64,000 bases of DNA, taken from NCBI GenBank assembly GCA_028023455.1, contig JAQFVV010000021.1, forward strand, positions 7,156,853 through 7,220,852, written 5' to 3'. Made by a program: the position numbers and the translations under genes. Shown here in pieces: positions 27,065 to 38,230 of this stretch. The stretch is from Epiperipatus broadwayi. Its lineage: Eukaryota > Onychophora > Udeonychophora > Euonychophora > Peripatidae. Each line of letters begins with the position of its first letter. The first letter of the stretch is position 1. The notes under the pieces were generated by a model that made no database searches, was not told the origin of the DNA, and saw only the letters and a program-made list of their open reading frames with translations.

Positions 27065-27250
27065 TAGTTCATTAGAGCATCGTTTTAAATGCAGTATTCA
27101 TGGATCTAAATGTTACTGGTTTATTCCCTAAGAAATATTGTCACTGTTTAAGTCAACAATACCCGAAGGAAAAAGAAAAAAAAAATCATTTGAGATGCAG
27201 TGTTCTAATATAAACTGTCTGTTATTACCAGAAATTTAAAATGTATACAA
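27065..27250 (+). mobile_element. Degenerate family-1 SINE
   Basis: TAGTTCATTAGAGCATCG (A-box side), CAGTATTCATGGATCTAAAT and TACTGGTTTATTCCC (decayed B box) match the head of the family. TGTCTGTTATTACCAG resembles the start of the body. The remainder has decayed. Confidence 0.4.
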
Positions 27251-27487
27251 AAAAAATATAAATAATGTTGAATTTTTTTCTAAAAAAACATTCAGTAATT
27301 TAAATAAGACATTTATTTTATATAGCGCGATGTTATATAGTTAAATCTACAAAGCGCATGTGTATTAGCTTATTGGCTTATTAATATTCAGTAATTTAGT
27401 GAAATAACATAAATAATTCATTATGTAATTATATGTATATGGAATATATGCCATATCTTAAGAGGTAAAATTAAAAGTTTATATCTA

Positions 27488-27518
<31 letters not shown>

Positions 27519-27638
27519 CTTTGTTTACTCAAATTTATGGCGACTATCTTACATGGCTATCAAATCCAATATGTTTAAAAGTATCATATGTTATTTAGAG
27601 AAACTTTTTGTTTTTTATTTGATTTCTCAAGATAATCA
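27251..27638. other. No gene seen; short match to the 39.2-kb palindrome family and an (AT)n run
   Basis: TTTATATAGCGCGATGTT (about 27318-27335) and AAAGCGCATGTG (about 27352-27363) resemble, in reverse complement, CATCGTGCTATGTAAA near 39350 and AAAGCGCATGTG near 39299. (AT)n occupies about 27490-27518. Confidence 0.4.
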
Positions 27639-27735
27639 AGCTTGGTGGCCTAGCGGGTTAGCATAGCTGCTTTCCAAGCAGCTGGCCCAGGTTCGCTTCT
27701 CAGTTAATGTTTTGACATATATAGGTGTCTCATAA
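27639..27735 (+). mobile_element. tRNA-Gly(UCC)-derived SINE head, plus strand
   Basis: GGTGGCCTAGCGGGTTAGC (A box), AGCTGCTTTCCAAGCAGCT (anticodon arm) and CAGGTTCGCTTCTCAG (T arm), then TTTTGACATATATA. It is inverted relative to the copy at 27925-27995, about 215 bp away. Confidence 0.7.
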
Positions 27736-27917
27736 ACATAGACAAACATTATAATTAATTAATAAAAAACATGTTTATGTATCTGTTTAATTATATACTG
27801 TTTATATATATTGTTGTTGTTGTTAAGAGAGTTGTGGGGAGATTTATGTTTTCTAAGGTAGATGTCGTTTATTAAAAGAGATCTTTGTATTTAATATATA
27901 GTTGTTTTTATTTAATA
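27736..27917. other. Spacer between two inverted Gly-tRNA-like elements
   Basis: AT-rich with a short (TTG)n run near 27813. No frame. The two flanking elements could fold as a long hairpin with this as the loop. Confidence 0.5.
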
Positions 27918-27995
27918 TGTCAAATGCGTTGACCGGGAAGCGAACTGGGTCAGTTGCTTGGAAGGCAGCTATGCTAACCACTAGGCCACCAACAC
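27918..27995 (-). mobile_element. tRNA-Gly(UCC) pseudogene / SINE head, minus strand
   Basis: Read on the minus strand: GTGTTGGTGGCCTAGTGG, TTAGCATAGCTGCCTTCC, AAGCAACTGACCCAGTTCG, CTTCCCGGTCAACGCA. This is the closest match in the window to a true tRNA-Gly(UCC). One base appears missing in the T stem (CCCA-GTTCG where CCCGGGTTCG is expected), and TTTGACATATTA follows as in the SINEs. I therefore call it a SINE or pseudogene rather than a functional gene. Confidence 0.65.
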
Positions 27996-28904
27996 TTGAT
28001 AGTTGTAATATTATTATTCTTTTTCTTGTGAAAAAATAGTATTATTTAAAAATATGTTGTTACACAATTGTTATGGGATAGTAGATAAATATATGAAAAA
28101 TACAATTATGAATGTAAAATAAATAAGTGAAGAAATACTGGCATTGAATATCAAATGGATATATCATAGGAAGAGGTAAAATTTGTTTTTCTTTTGAGTC
28201 TTTGTATTGAAAATTATTGTTAAGGAAGTATATTGTGAATAGTTCTACGCAAAGAACATTTGTGTTATACATTTTTTTTTCTTTTCTACTAAAATACAAA
28301 ATGAAAAGAATATTTTAGTCTTAATATACTAAATATTAATTATCATTACTTTAAGTAAATGTATGATTAATATTATGATAATGAGTTATTAAATTCAGCT
28401 ATTCTATAGAATATTAAATATATCACATTGATGCTTTATCCAGATAAATTAATTTTTCATATATGTATCATTAGTTTAAATAGTGTACATGTTATGAAAA
28501 AATATTTTCTAACATATTATTATTAAAAACATCTTTAGAAATAAAAATATATGCAGGGAAAAACCAGATTTTTTAATAGTATGATAAAAAAAATATTTTG
28601 TTTTCCACCACGTAAGTCTATAACACTTCAAAAAAAGACATTCATAAAATAAAATATACTTACAGAGAAACGATATAAATATCATCACATATTTATAAGA
28701 AAATAATATTAGACATTTTAAAGTAAAAAGAGAACTATTTTAAAATAAAATAAAAATATTACTTTACTTCTGTTACTGATGTAATGTTTTTAAATGCTTG
28801 TAAAATGAGCTTTATATATTTGAGTTTTAGAACATTTTCCCCATTGTAATTACAGCTTCTATCTAGAGACAATAACTAAAACTAAAATATACAACGTTAT
28901 GCAG
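27996..28904. other. No gene seen
   Basis: The minus frame 28060-28299 has no motif. AT-rich and otherwise featureless. Confidence 0.5.
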
Positions 28905-29610
28905 TAGATTATAAGCATTATTTCCAAACAACTACAATGTGGTTTTATAACATTTATACTACAATCAGTATCTATCTAATATGGGTTCTAACAAAAGCAT
29001 TATTTTATAATATAATTATGGTTCCAAATTTTATTTTTTAAAATATTATAAGCATTATTTGCAATAACTATTATAATATTCGTGTAAAATAATTTAACAA
29101 TATACCCATAAAATCACAAAAAATGGATAAATAACATTATTTTTTATTTAGAATAGCTTCTAAGTGAAATCATTTGGTTGCTTTCTTATGATAAGTTATG
29201 TTAATGAAATTAAGTTGATTTTATTTATTATAAGCATTACTTTAAAAATATTATAAAATTTTCATAAAAAAATAGAAAGAATATTATAGATCACAAAAAG
29301 TAGAGTTTCTACCTAAAATCATTTCTTTGTTTATTTTTAGAAAAAGTGTGATCTCCTTTTATAATAAATACATTTTTTATTATTGTAATAATTATTTACA
29401 ATAAGTACTAATATTTGTATAACAAAGTAAAAAAAAAGTATAACCAAAATTGCAAAAAGTGGAGAAATAAAATTGCTTACATAAAATTGCTTTCATGTAG
29501 AATAAACCGATACTGTTTCTATCTGGGATTAATTGTTGCTTTCTTTTGGGAAAAGAACAATCTGTTTTTATAATAAATACATTTATTTTAATTATTTTAT
29601 GCATTATTTA
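28905..29610. repeat. Degenerate tandem array, unit about 150-210 bp
   Basis: ATAAGCATTATTT-like strings occur near 28909, 29048, 29231, 29383 (as AATAATTATTTAC) and 29596. Between them recur CACAAAAAGTGGA, TTCTATCT-AAATCATTTG, TTGCTTTCTTATGA and TTTTATAATAAATACATTT in the same order. The units have drifted strongly, so period and copy number (about four) are approximate. Confidence 0.5.
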
Positions 29611-29614
29611 CATT

Positions 29615-29839
29615 ATGTATGGTCACATTAGATTGACTTCTGGGGTTATTCGTTATTGTCACGTGAGCATCTTTTGTGAATTTTCTTCTGCTCGCATGAC
29701 AATGGTGAACAACCCCATATGCCAACTTAGTGCAGCTATAAATAATGTATGGAAATTATTAAACAACTTTGCTCTTAGGAAAAAGTGGAGAAATCAAGAG
29801 GAACCTCATAGAGGAGTATATGAAATGTCTACTGACTTT
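29615..29839 (+). mobile_element. Penelope-like (GIY-YIG side) remnant, folded back on itself
   Basis: The right half (29690-29839) contains AATGGTGAACAACCCCATA, AACTTTGCTCTTAGGAAAA and AAGTGGAGAAATCAAGAGG. It matches the minus strand at 63630-63760, where the frame encodes a C-terminal stretch like those of Penelope-like GIY-YIG elements. The left half (29630-29670) is the same sequence inverted, so an imperfect hairpin is centred near 29680. The open frame 29546-29851 runs through both and is not itself meaningful. It leads straight into the tRNA-like SINE. Confidence 0.5.
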
Positions 29840-30085
29840 TGCCTTTGGTAAGATGGCTCAGTTGGTTAGAGCATTACCTTAAAATTGAATATTCAAGAAT
29901 CTAAAGATTCAGGTTCACTTTCCATATTAGTATTATCATTAGTCAGGACAGCAACATCTGAAAAAAAGAAGTCATGCTATTACTAACAGTTGAATGTGAT
30001 AGGAAAATTTAAAGTTTCTAAAGACATTCAATTATTAATATTAGATAATGAAAATAGTACAATGTATAAATACAATTAAAATAGT
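29840..30085 (+). mobile_element. Family-1 SINE, tRNA-like head well kept
   Basis: ATGGCTCAGTTGGTTAGAGC (near 29852) is a near-exact tRNA D-arm/A-box, and GATTCAGGTTCAC (near 29906) the B box. Then come CATTAGTCAGGACAGCAACA, TGCTATTACTAACAGTTGAA and AATATTAGATAATGAAAATA. The middle of the tRNA part, CCTTAAAATTGAATATTCAA, does not form a normal anticodon arm. This is the reference copy for the family in this window. Confidence 0.7.
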
Positions 30086-31848
30086 ATCATCACAAACTTT
30101 TAGGAAAACATAAAGTACTAATCATTTCAAAATATAATTGTACCATTTTAACATTAAATTTTTTTTTTAATTAACGAAAAAAATAAAATAGTGTCCCTTC
30201 TAAAGTCTTATGAAAAGTCTTCTAATATGTTTTTTTTGTTTTAAATATGATAAAACCTAAACAATTATTTCTTAATTGTTTTCTTTTATTCACTTGCAAA
30301 TAGTTTTTTAACTATTCAATATTTTTCCTCAGAGTTTCTGTCTGAGAAAGACTGTTGAATGGTTGAGACTATAAGCTATTTATATACATGAAATAGAAAT
30401 TATTACATTATGTAAAGTGCATAAGAAAAGTGATTTTATTATTTATATAAGAATATTTTTTTACCATAAAAATACTAATAATTAAAAAAACTGCAATGAA
30501 TAATTTAAAAATTATATACATTTTTAACATTTTAATTTTTTTTTAAAATTAACAACAGAAGTTTTTCTGACAATTTAAAATTTTTTTTGACGATTGTTTT
30601 ATAATGTGCAGATGATTTAATGAAGTATTATATAACCAATAGTTGCATTTTTAATTAACAACTATAGAATAACTACAGTAAAAACAAAAATAATATGAAT
30701 TTTTTTTAATTAAAAGATAATTATTAATTTAATTTTGGTTAATTCAATTTTACTTTTGGTTTTGAGTTACATGGATTTTGGGGTAATTGGATAATTTAAA
30801 TTACTATTAATTTAAATTTTTTTCTAATTTTTGCTTAAAATTAAGCAACTTTTGTATATATAGTGTAGATTCAAGCAATGATTGTAATTGGTTCCAGAAA
30901 CACATTTATTAATTGGTGTTACTCACTGGTACATTTAAATGGATGCATTTAAGACTAATTTGTTCCAGATTCATAGCTTAGATAAAAGTTAGCATTCAAT
31001 ATAACTAATTAAGTGCCATAAACATACACAAAATGTAAATTATGTGTAAAAATGCATATTGAATTAATTTATTATATTTAACTTTTATACATAGTACTGA
31101 CATCCAAAATTGAACATGTCAGAATTGTTCAAACAATGTAACCATTTGTCATTTGCTTGTCACAGAATCCACATTATTATATTTCTGTCTGTATCATGGT
31201 ATTAAAATATAATCTGCTTAATTTGAAAAGTCTTCTGTATGCTTTTTTTAATTTTATTTTTATTTTTAAAAAGACTGAACTTAGATCTCTGCTAGTTTTA
31301 TTACCCTCTAACTTAGAAATCACTCCTTTTACAAATAACATTTGCATTAATTTTCTAATTTTCCTTTTCTGACTCATATCTAAAATTAATATGAAGACCA
31401 TATGTATGTAAAATAATTTTTAAAAATTATTTCCAGAATCTTCACTCCTGTATTAACAAATGGTTACATTCTAACATCTTATGTATGTGCCATGTTATTC
31501 ATTCACAGTGGTTACATATATTGATTTAGTCATTATATTTTCAGTATTATAACATAATTTATTTATATTATGGCAATGTTATTTATTTTTATATTATATT
31601 TCAAAATATATTCATTATTTTAATATATATTTATTATTACTACAGATAATGTTATATTAATAATAAAACTAAATATAATTTTACTTTACCAAGACATTTT
31701 GCTTAAAGTGAAGATCATATGTAGTTTAAATCTTAATTAGTTTACATTGACTGTTAAACATTATTAATTCAAAATATATTTGTTTATAGACGAACCCATG
31801 GAAGAAAGTTCAATACATTTATGTTTAATCCATTATATATTTTGGAAG

Positions 31849-31849
<1 letters not shown>
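30086..31849. other. No gene seen
   Basis: T- and A-rich sequence. Frames near 31157-31401 on both strands have no motif. Confidence 0.5.

Positions 31850-31899
<50 letters not shown>
31850..31899. repeat. (AT)n microsatellite
   Basis: About 25 uninterrupted AT units. Other (AT)n runs lie near 27490-27518, 55163-55203 and 59116-59148, several of them at edges of mobile elements. Confidence 0.95.
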
Positions 31900-31900
<1 letters not shown>

Positions 31901-33750
31901 CTGGGTGGTAGTGGATCGCTCAGATTATTTAAATTTAAAAAAAATCTTGGTCTACTCCAACTGCACTTTCATTATTGCATCAAACCGGCCCTTAAAATAG
32001 AGAAGTCAATTACAGAAGGTGGATAAGACCAATGGCACCTATATCCATACCAAGGCTATACAAAGTATAACCTGCAGCCACATTTTCAGGCTATGTAACT
32101 TCTCAGCTGCAAAATTCAAACCCCTACCATCTGAAACATTTTTATTTGTTTCAAGGTAAAACCTCAGGTGCCAGCTAATCATAAATTATAATTAATATGT
32201 CTAGATGACAGGTATACAATTCAGAAATTGATCAATTCCTAGCTAGCTCTTTATTTGAGTGTAGGGAGATAAAGTATAGCATATTGCTTAATTCTTACTT
32301 TTAACTATATATTAGTGGCATAATTATCAATGAGAACTGACCAAACAATAATTAGCAAACAAACAATTTATTTAAAACACTTCTAGTCAAAAACATGGTA
32401 GTAAAATATTATAATAAAAGAACATTATAAATTTATTTAAACGCATTTATAGTTAAAATATAGGATAATCAAGAATACTATAACTACATTTAAACCTAAA
32501 CATGCACACATACATTGAAATATAAATTCATTACTCAATTGAAAGCTTTGCAAATATTAAAATATATTATGAGAAAATTAAATACGCACAAACATGTTAG
32601 GGTTCATTTTATATAATGACTTATAGAAGACACTTAAAGATTTCTACAGCTATCAACGTTCAACAAAGTCTTTTATTTGAACACTATCAGCTTATAAATG
32701 GGAATAAGGAAATTTATAGTTACCTAGAATTTTGCACTTTAAACTTTCAAAGATATGATTTCTTGTTTTATTCTGTCATAATGATCACTAACCAGTGGAT
32801 TTTTGGACTCCACTAATGGTATTGGCTGCCGGCTGACTTTCTACATTCTTGGAATAAATATTCCTTGGTTGTTCAGATTATTAAGTGGACATAAATTTTG
32901 TATGGAGGGCATCTGATGTTCTGGAGGACTGGGACTGAATATGGGCCACATACTCAGGTGACTGTCTAGCACTGCATGATGTTAGATGGTTTGTCGGTAA
33001 ATGTGAAGACACTTGCATGCTGGGATGCTAGTCGCTTTCCCATCTTTTCTTCTCTGAAAACTCTTCCTCAGAAGTAGTAGTAGGAGTATAATCTTAATAT
33101 TAATGATTATTATAAATGAAGCTGAATGGTGCTGAAATTGCAAACATTAAAAAAAATCTGGACTGAATTGACATAAATAGATTTTTTAGTCTCTTTTATA
33201 GGACTTTTTTTTTTTATTGTTTCTAGTTATCACTCAGATCTAATTTATTTAATTTATGAATTTTATTAATTACATTCCCGTTGTGTTTTAATCTGCATTT
33301 TTTCATAGATTAATCTGGCCTTCAGATAAGGTACCATCTTGAATCATTTTTTATTATATTCATTTACTGCAATTTGTAGTTATTGTTTCATTTCTTCTGT
33401 TTATCAGCCGAACAATCTTTAAGTGGATTTAAGTTTATATACTTTCCTTTCATATTTTAACTCAATTTTCATTTTATATGCACACATTTTTTTTTGTTTC
33501 TTTATGTTTATGAAAAGAGAGAACTCTAGTTTTAATCTTTTATTTAGTTAATTCTTCTCTCCTTCCCTACTCACTCTTTAACTACTAAACATTTTTATTA
33601 TAGCAAGATGATGACACAATGCTTTGTCTTTTGGTGATTCGTGTTTCTTAAAAAAACCTCTTTAAACACTTTCTAAATTATATTTCTCTTTCTTAAACTT
33701 TACCGTTTTCTTTTATGAATTTTAGTCTGAGTATTTAATAATAAATTATT
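31900..33750. other. Unclassified block, repeat-like by composition; no gene seen
   Basis: It has higher G+C than its surroundings, for example near 31960-32140 and 32815-33060 (CTGCCGGCTGACTTTC, GGAGGACTGGGACTGAAT). No frame is coding-like. Its texture recalls the long repeats at 35312 and 51246, but I could not line them up convincingly. Confidence 0.35.
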
Positions 33751-34206
33751 CTGCAGTTTTTTTATTTTTAAAATTTAGATTTTAAAATCTTAAATTTATC
33801 ATAATTTTTCCTAAAAAATTATGAAACATGTATTGTTATTCACTAGCGGTACAATATATTATAAAAACTCTGAATTAAACATAGGTCTTTCGCTCTCCCC
33901 AGGTTTTAAACTAAAAGCATTCTAAATATTGAAGAAAGAATCAAGAAATTCTTGGTTCAGCATTTAGAGTGCTTTTAATTCCTAGCCAGGAAAAGGGTGA
34001 TGTGTAATGTTATGTAATGCATACATTCCAAATCATGACTAGCTACATACTTGTGCATGACAAATGTTATGCAATTGTGTTTAACCCATTACTTTGGTTA
34101 ATACATGCTTCACAATGGTGTGTGGTATTCAGTAGTGAATTATATGTGAGAGGTGTCACAAATTCTAAAATTAGTATTGTCGTAATGTAAAAAGTATCTG
34201 TGCTTT

Positions 34207-34489
34207 GAGCCAAGCAATATGATGATTGCTGAAAATTTTCTGAGCTGAGTAATATGATGATTGCTGAAAATGTTTTGAGCTGAATAATGTAATGATAACT
34301 GAAAATGTTCTGAGCTGAGTAATATGATGACTACTGAAAATGTTTTGAGCTAAGTAATATGATGACTGCTGAAAATGTTTTGAGCTGAGTAATATGATGA
34401 TGACTGAAATTGTTTTGAGCTCAGCAATATTATGACTACTGAAAATGTTTTGAGCTAAATAATATGATGATGGCAGAAAATGTTTTGAG
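34207..34489. repeat. Minisatellite, 35-bp unit, eight copies
   Basis: The consensus unit has two parts: GAGCTGAGTAATATGATGA and TTGCTGAAAATGTTTT. Total length 283 bp is eight full units, most differing from the consensus at two to five positions. There is no spacer between units. The 35-bp period is not a multiple of three, so no repeat protein is implied. Confidence 0.9.
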
Positions 34490-35311
34490 AAACCAATTTT
34501 AAGAAATCCTGATTAATTAATGTTCAAAACATTTTTGGATACACTTTTTAACAATATATATATAAACATTCCTAAATTTAACATTTTTGCTATTGGTGGA
34601 ATTTTAACATTTTATCCAAATCAGTGATTGTAGCGCCGCTACAACCGTCTTTCTACCTTTTATAACTCTGTGGATGGCTTGTGTGACCAAGTCGAAATGT
34701 CAGTATATTAATATTAAAAGTTTTTTAACACAGATGAACCTGCAAAATATGTATTATATATATATATTGTTTAAAAAAAGGCTTATATGTTTATTGCTTG
34801 GGAGTTCAAAGAAGTTCAAGTGCCGGAATCAATCCTGAAACCTACAATCCCATGTTGGTTGCTATAGTAACTGCATTAAACCAAGCAGGGCATTGTTTGA
34901 AAGAAAATATTTTACTCTTTATGTGTTTTTACTTTTTTGTTTACTAATTTATAGATTGAAAGTTAAAACAAATAAAATATCATGGTATATATAAGAAATT
35001 CAAATTTGCAGTCTCATTTTTTATATATTTCAGCTCAAATGAGTAATGATTGTAGCTCTCAGTTGTCTCATACTGCAATTTTTTTTTTACTGTGATCTCT
35101 GTAGGGTTAAATTGGTAACATTTTCATTGTAAGATTTGATAGCCATTACTGTTAAATAACTTCTACTAGTCAGTTGAAAACTGATGTGATCCAACTGAAG
35201 TCAGTATAATGTAAATATTAACAACAAGCAAATATATCCATAGATAAGTCCAAAATATATGTCAGCATTCTTTATTCATAAACCATTCACCTTAATATAA
35301 TATATTAATAT
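34490..35311. other. No gene seen
   Basis: There is a weak tRNA-like string on the minus strand near 34805-34895 (GGATTGATTCCGG as a possible B box), not called. Otherwise AT-rich. Confidence 0.45.
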
Positions 35312-35752
35312 TGTAATGGTCAAATATGTACATTCGCGTAACAAAATCTAGAACTTTAGTAAATCATCCCAAGGCCGACCAGAATACGGTGGTGAAACCA
35401 CAGGTCTGATATAGCCCTAGTTTCTTTACTATTGCTCAGGGATTTACTACCTTACAGATGATGCTTATGAGGTCACAGCAGTATTCCCTTTCATCACATG
35501 CTGGCAAAAGAATATCAGTAAAGCAGAGACTATGGGGAAAGTTGATATTCTAACTAGTATGTCGTGTGGCTAGGATATAATTACTAAATAAGGAAGTGAT
35601 TCTTAATAACTAACACATTAATAATAAATAATGACTTAATGATGAGCAATATCGAGACATGACACAATAGTTAAATTTAAAATTAATTTAATAAAAGTTA
35701 AATATTAAAATAATAAATGAAATAATAAATACAATGCCTATATGCATTGCCT

Positions 35753-36090
35753 CACTCACAGGTGATTAAAAGATACAATTTACATTTCAGCTTTGGGTTC
35801 ACACGCAGGTGATGATTTTGGATATACAATTATTTATGGCTGAGTTATATATAGTTTGGTTTACATATATAGATGATGTGTAAAATCACTTGCAGGTGAT
35901 ATTAAAATTCTAGTTACAAATTATTCGGTTTGTCACATATATGTATATCACTCACTCGCAGGTGATGATTTAAGGTATAAGCACTTCCGGTTTATATATA
36001 GCATTTCTAATAACTCGCAGGTGATGGTAGTTTTTGGGTTACAAATATTTTAATTTACTTAGCTATATATATCTATCACTCGCAGGTGCT
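35753..36090. repeat. Six spaced copies of CTCGCAGGTGAT inside the family C repeat
   Basis: CACTCACAGGTGAT (about 35753), ACACGCAGGTGATGA (35802), CACTTGCAGGTGATA (35889), CACTCGCAGGTGATGA (35952), ACTCGCAGGTGATGG (36012) and CACTCGCAGGTGCT (36078) lie 50-85 bp apart. The sequence between them shares TATATATA-like and GGTTTAC-like pieces. I did not find the array in the second family C copy. Confidence 0.7.
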
Positions 36091-38080
36091 AAAGAAATTA
36101 TAGGTTGAAAGATACATTTTCATGAGCCTTAGTATTACTTTATAACTGACTATTTATGCTATATAACAGGATCTAGATTTGCTTTAGTTAGTAGAAATGA
36201 TTATAAACATTTATAGAGAACATAATATTTTATTAAGCATGAATAATCAATATATTCTCTATATAGCTAATATGCCTATTAAATTGGAGTCGAACTCAGA
36301 TCAAAGCTGAAAAATACAATTATAATGGCAGGATGAACTGATGATTGGCAGTCAGACTTCAGATACCAAGGCGTATAGGAAATATACAATTCTGAGTCCC
36401 TGTATTTTATATATGTGCCTTATTCACGAGATTTGTACCAAGTACTGGTTCCCTTTTACCGAACTCATTGCTGTGGAAATAAGAGACATTTAGTCCGGAT
36501 GATCGAACAACTAATTTAAGTGGGGAGTCTCATGCTCTGTTTCTGGGGATGCAGAATGGGGAGGTGCGAACCTGTCCACCATCTAGAGAAGGTAGTTGTC
36601 CGAACTAAGAGTAATGGTGTAGCCCTAACTCATATGCCCATTAAAGAATACAGCAACAAGTGAGTACATCGTAGCATTTCTTAAGGACACATACGCCCCA
36701 CTGACAACATTATTATATAATAAAATTTAAGATGCTAAAGAATAATTTTCTTTATGAAAACTACCATATATCAGCTCATTAGATAGCATCGATAATTACA
36801 CTATTAGGGAAAGCTTATGAATCCAATTTATAAAGCTATCTATATAGGCATTTATAATTCTAGGGAGGATTGCAGCATATTATGGAAAATTACAATATAG
36901 AGTTATAGATTTATGCTGTAGGTTATCACTTCAACTGAATATTACTTAAATATTATACTTAAAGCAAATCTATTTTAAAGTAGCAGTAAGATTGTAATTC
37001 TATCTTAAATAAAACATTTTATCCATTTCACAACAGAGTGTCGGTTTGTGCGTTAATATACGTGAAATTACATATATACACGTGAGAATATAATTACTTC
37101 TTACTAATGATTTAATTATGAGTAAAACTCGGTTTTGAACAAATATAGCATAAACAAATACATAATTGAAAATAATAAGATTTGGCATAGATGTAACTAA
37201 AATAAATGTAGATTTAAAGAAAAGATTTCACGTAAGTAAAATCTGAAATTTGGCTTTGTTTTAGCCTAGTTTAAAAGAGAATTTATATGATGTTAGCTGA
37301 GATTTGATTGATTCAGTTTCTATAATTTTAAGCTGGTTATGAAAATTAATGACAGCAAATATTATCATTAACTTAAAATACACAACATAAATTAGAAACT
37401 TAATTATTATTGTAAAATAGATCATTTTGAATTATACATAATAAAAGTTATACTAAAACATTTAAAATCAATTGATTTAAGCAGATTAAAACTAAATAGT
37501 TTTTTAGAACTTGGAATATGATGGATACATAAAACTTAATCAATCACAAATAAATCAGCAAATAACTTCAGTAAGTAAACCAATACATAATGAACTCAAA
37601 TTAACGAATTAAATGTGTTATTAGCACAAATAATAACTCAGATAACAAATCACAAATCAGTTAATAAATCAGATATTGATAAATCAGAATAAATCAGGAT
37701 AAATCAGGCAAGATTTTAGGATTAAAATAAAATAAACAAAATTACATTTTAGTAGAGAGTTTAAATTACATTATTATTATGGCCATAGATTTTAGATTGA
37801 GCTAGCTTATAAGAATTAGTTGACTTTAGTTGAAAGGCTTTAAATTGAAAGAGTTTATTACCATTTTCTTCTTTTCTGCTGGCAGGCTGTTTAATGATCG
37901 AGGAACTTCTTTAGGTGGTGGTGGCTCTTACTGCATTACTTCCCACATCAGGTAGCTTTTTACTGAGGTCGAGAAGGCAAAGAAATTAGCCTTCTACCCT
38001 GACTTCATCATCATCACAAATTTTGCAAGTACTTTGTTTAAAATATAATGTTAGAGAGTCCTCAAATATGGATGTCAAGG

Positions 38081-38091
38081 CTTATATAAAA
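38081..38091 (-). promoter_or_regulatory. TATA-like box of the family C LTR
   Basis: The minus strand reads GAGCTTTTATATAAGCC across 38078-38094, roughly 150 bp from the presumed LTR start. It fits the architecture seen in the other LTR family, but there is no conservation test. Confidence 0.3.
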
Positions 38092-38230
38092 GCTCACCCT
38101 CCTCTCCTTTTTACATTATTTTTAGATTTGCTTTTCCAGCTCTCTCGCTGCTTCTAAAAAATTAGCGGAATCCCGCTGTGATTGTTTTTCTTTTAGGTCA
38201 GTTTTAACCTCGGTCACTCACGATAATTTA

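Larger units (their letters stand above)
35312..38230 (-). mobile_element. Long repeat, probable solo LTR (family C, copy 1)
   Basis: On the minus strand it ends ...TTTGACCATTACA at 35312. The same end, ...ATGACCATTACA, occurs at 51246. Matching landmarks follow in the same order in both copies: ACTACC-TACAGATGA, TTGGCAGTCAGACTTCAGAT / TTGCAGCAGTTTCAGATAC, CAAGTACTGGTTCC / CAAGTACTCAGTTCC, GAGCTAGCTTATAA / ATAGCTAGCTTAAA, and a GCTGGCAGGCTG region. Near its presumed start it has a TATA-like box at 38081. The right boundary is approximate. No protein frame is present. A solo LTR of about 2.9 kb is the best reading; a non-coding dispersed repeat of another kind is possible. Confidence 0.55.

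Noticed and set aside
27918-27995. Functional tRNA-Gly gene
   Set aside because: T stem lacks a base, and the 3' side carries the same TGACATAT tail as the SINE copies, so a SINE/pseudogene reading is better.
34207-34489. CRISPR array
   Set aside because: The 35-bp units follow each other with no spacers and are imperfect; the window is eukaryotic. It is a minisatellite.
34805-34895. tRNA-like string on the minus strand
   Set aside because: Only a possible B box is visible; no A box or stem pairing.
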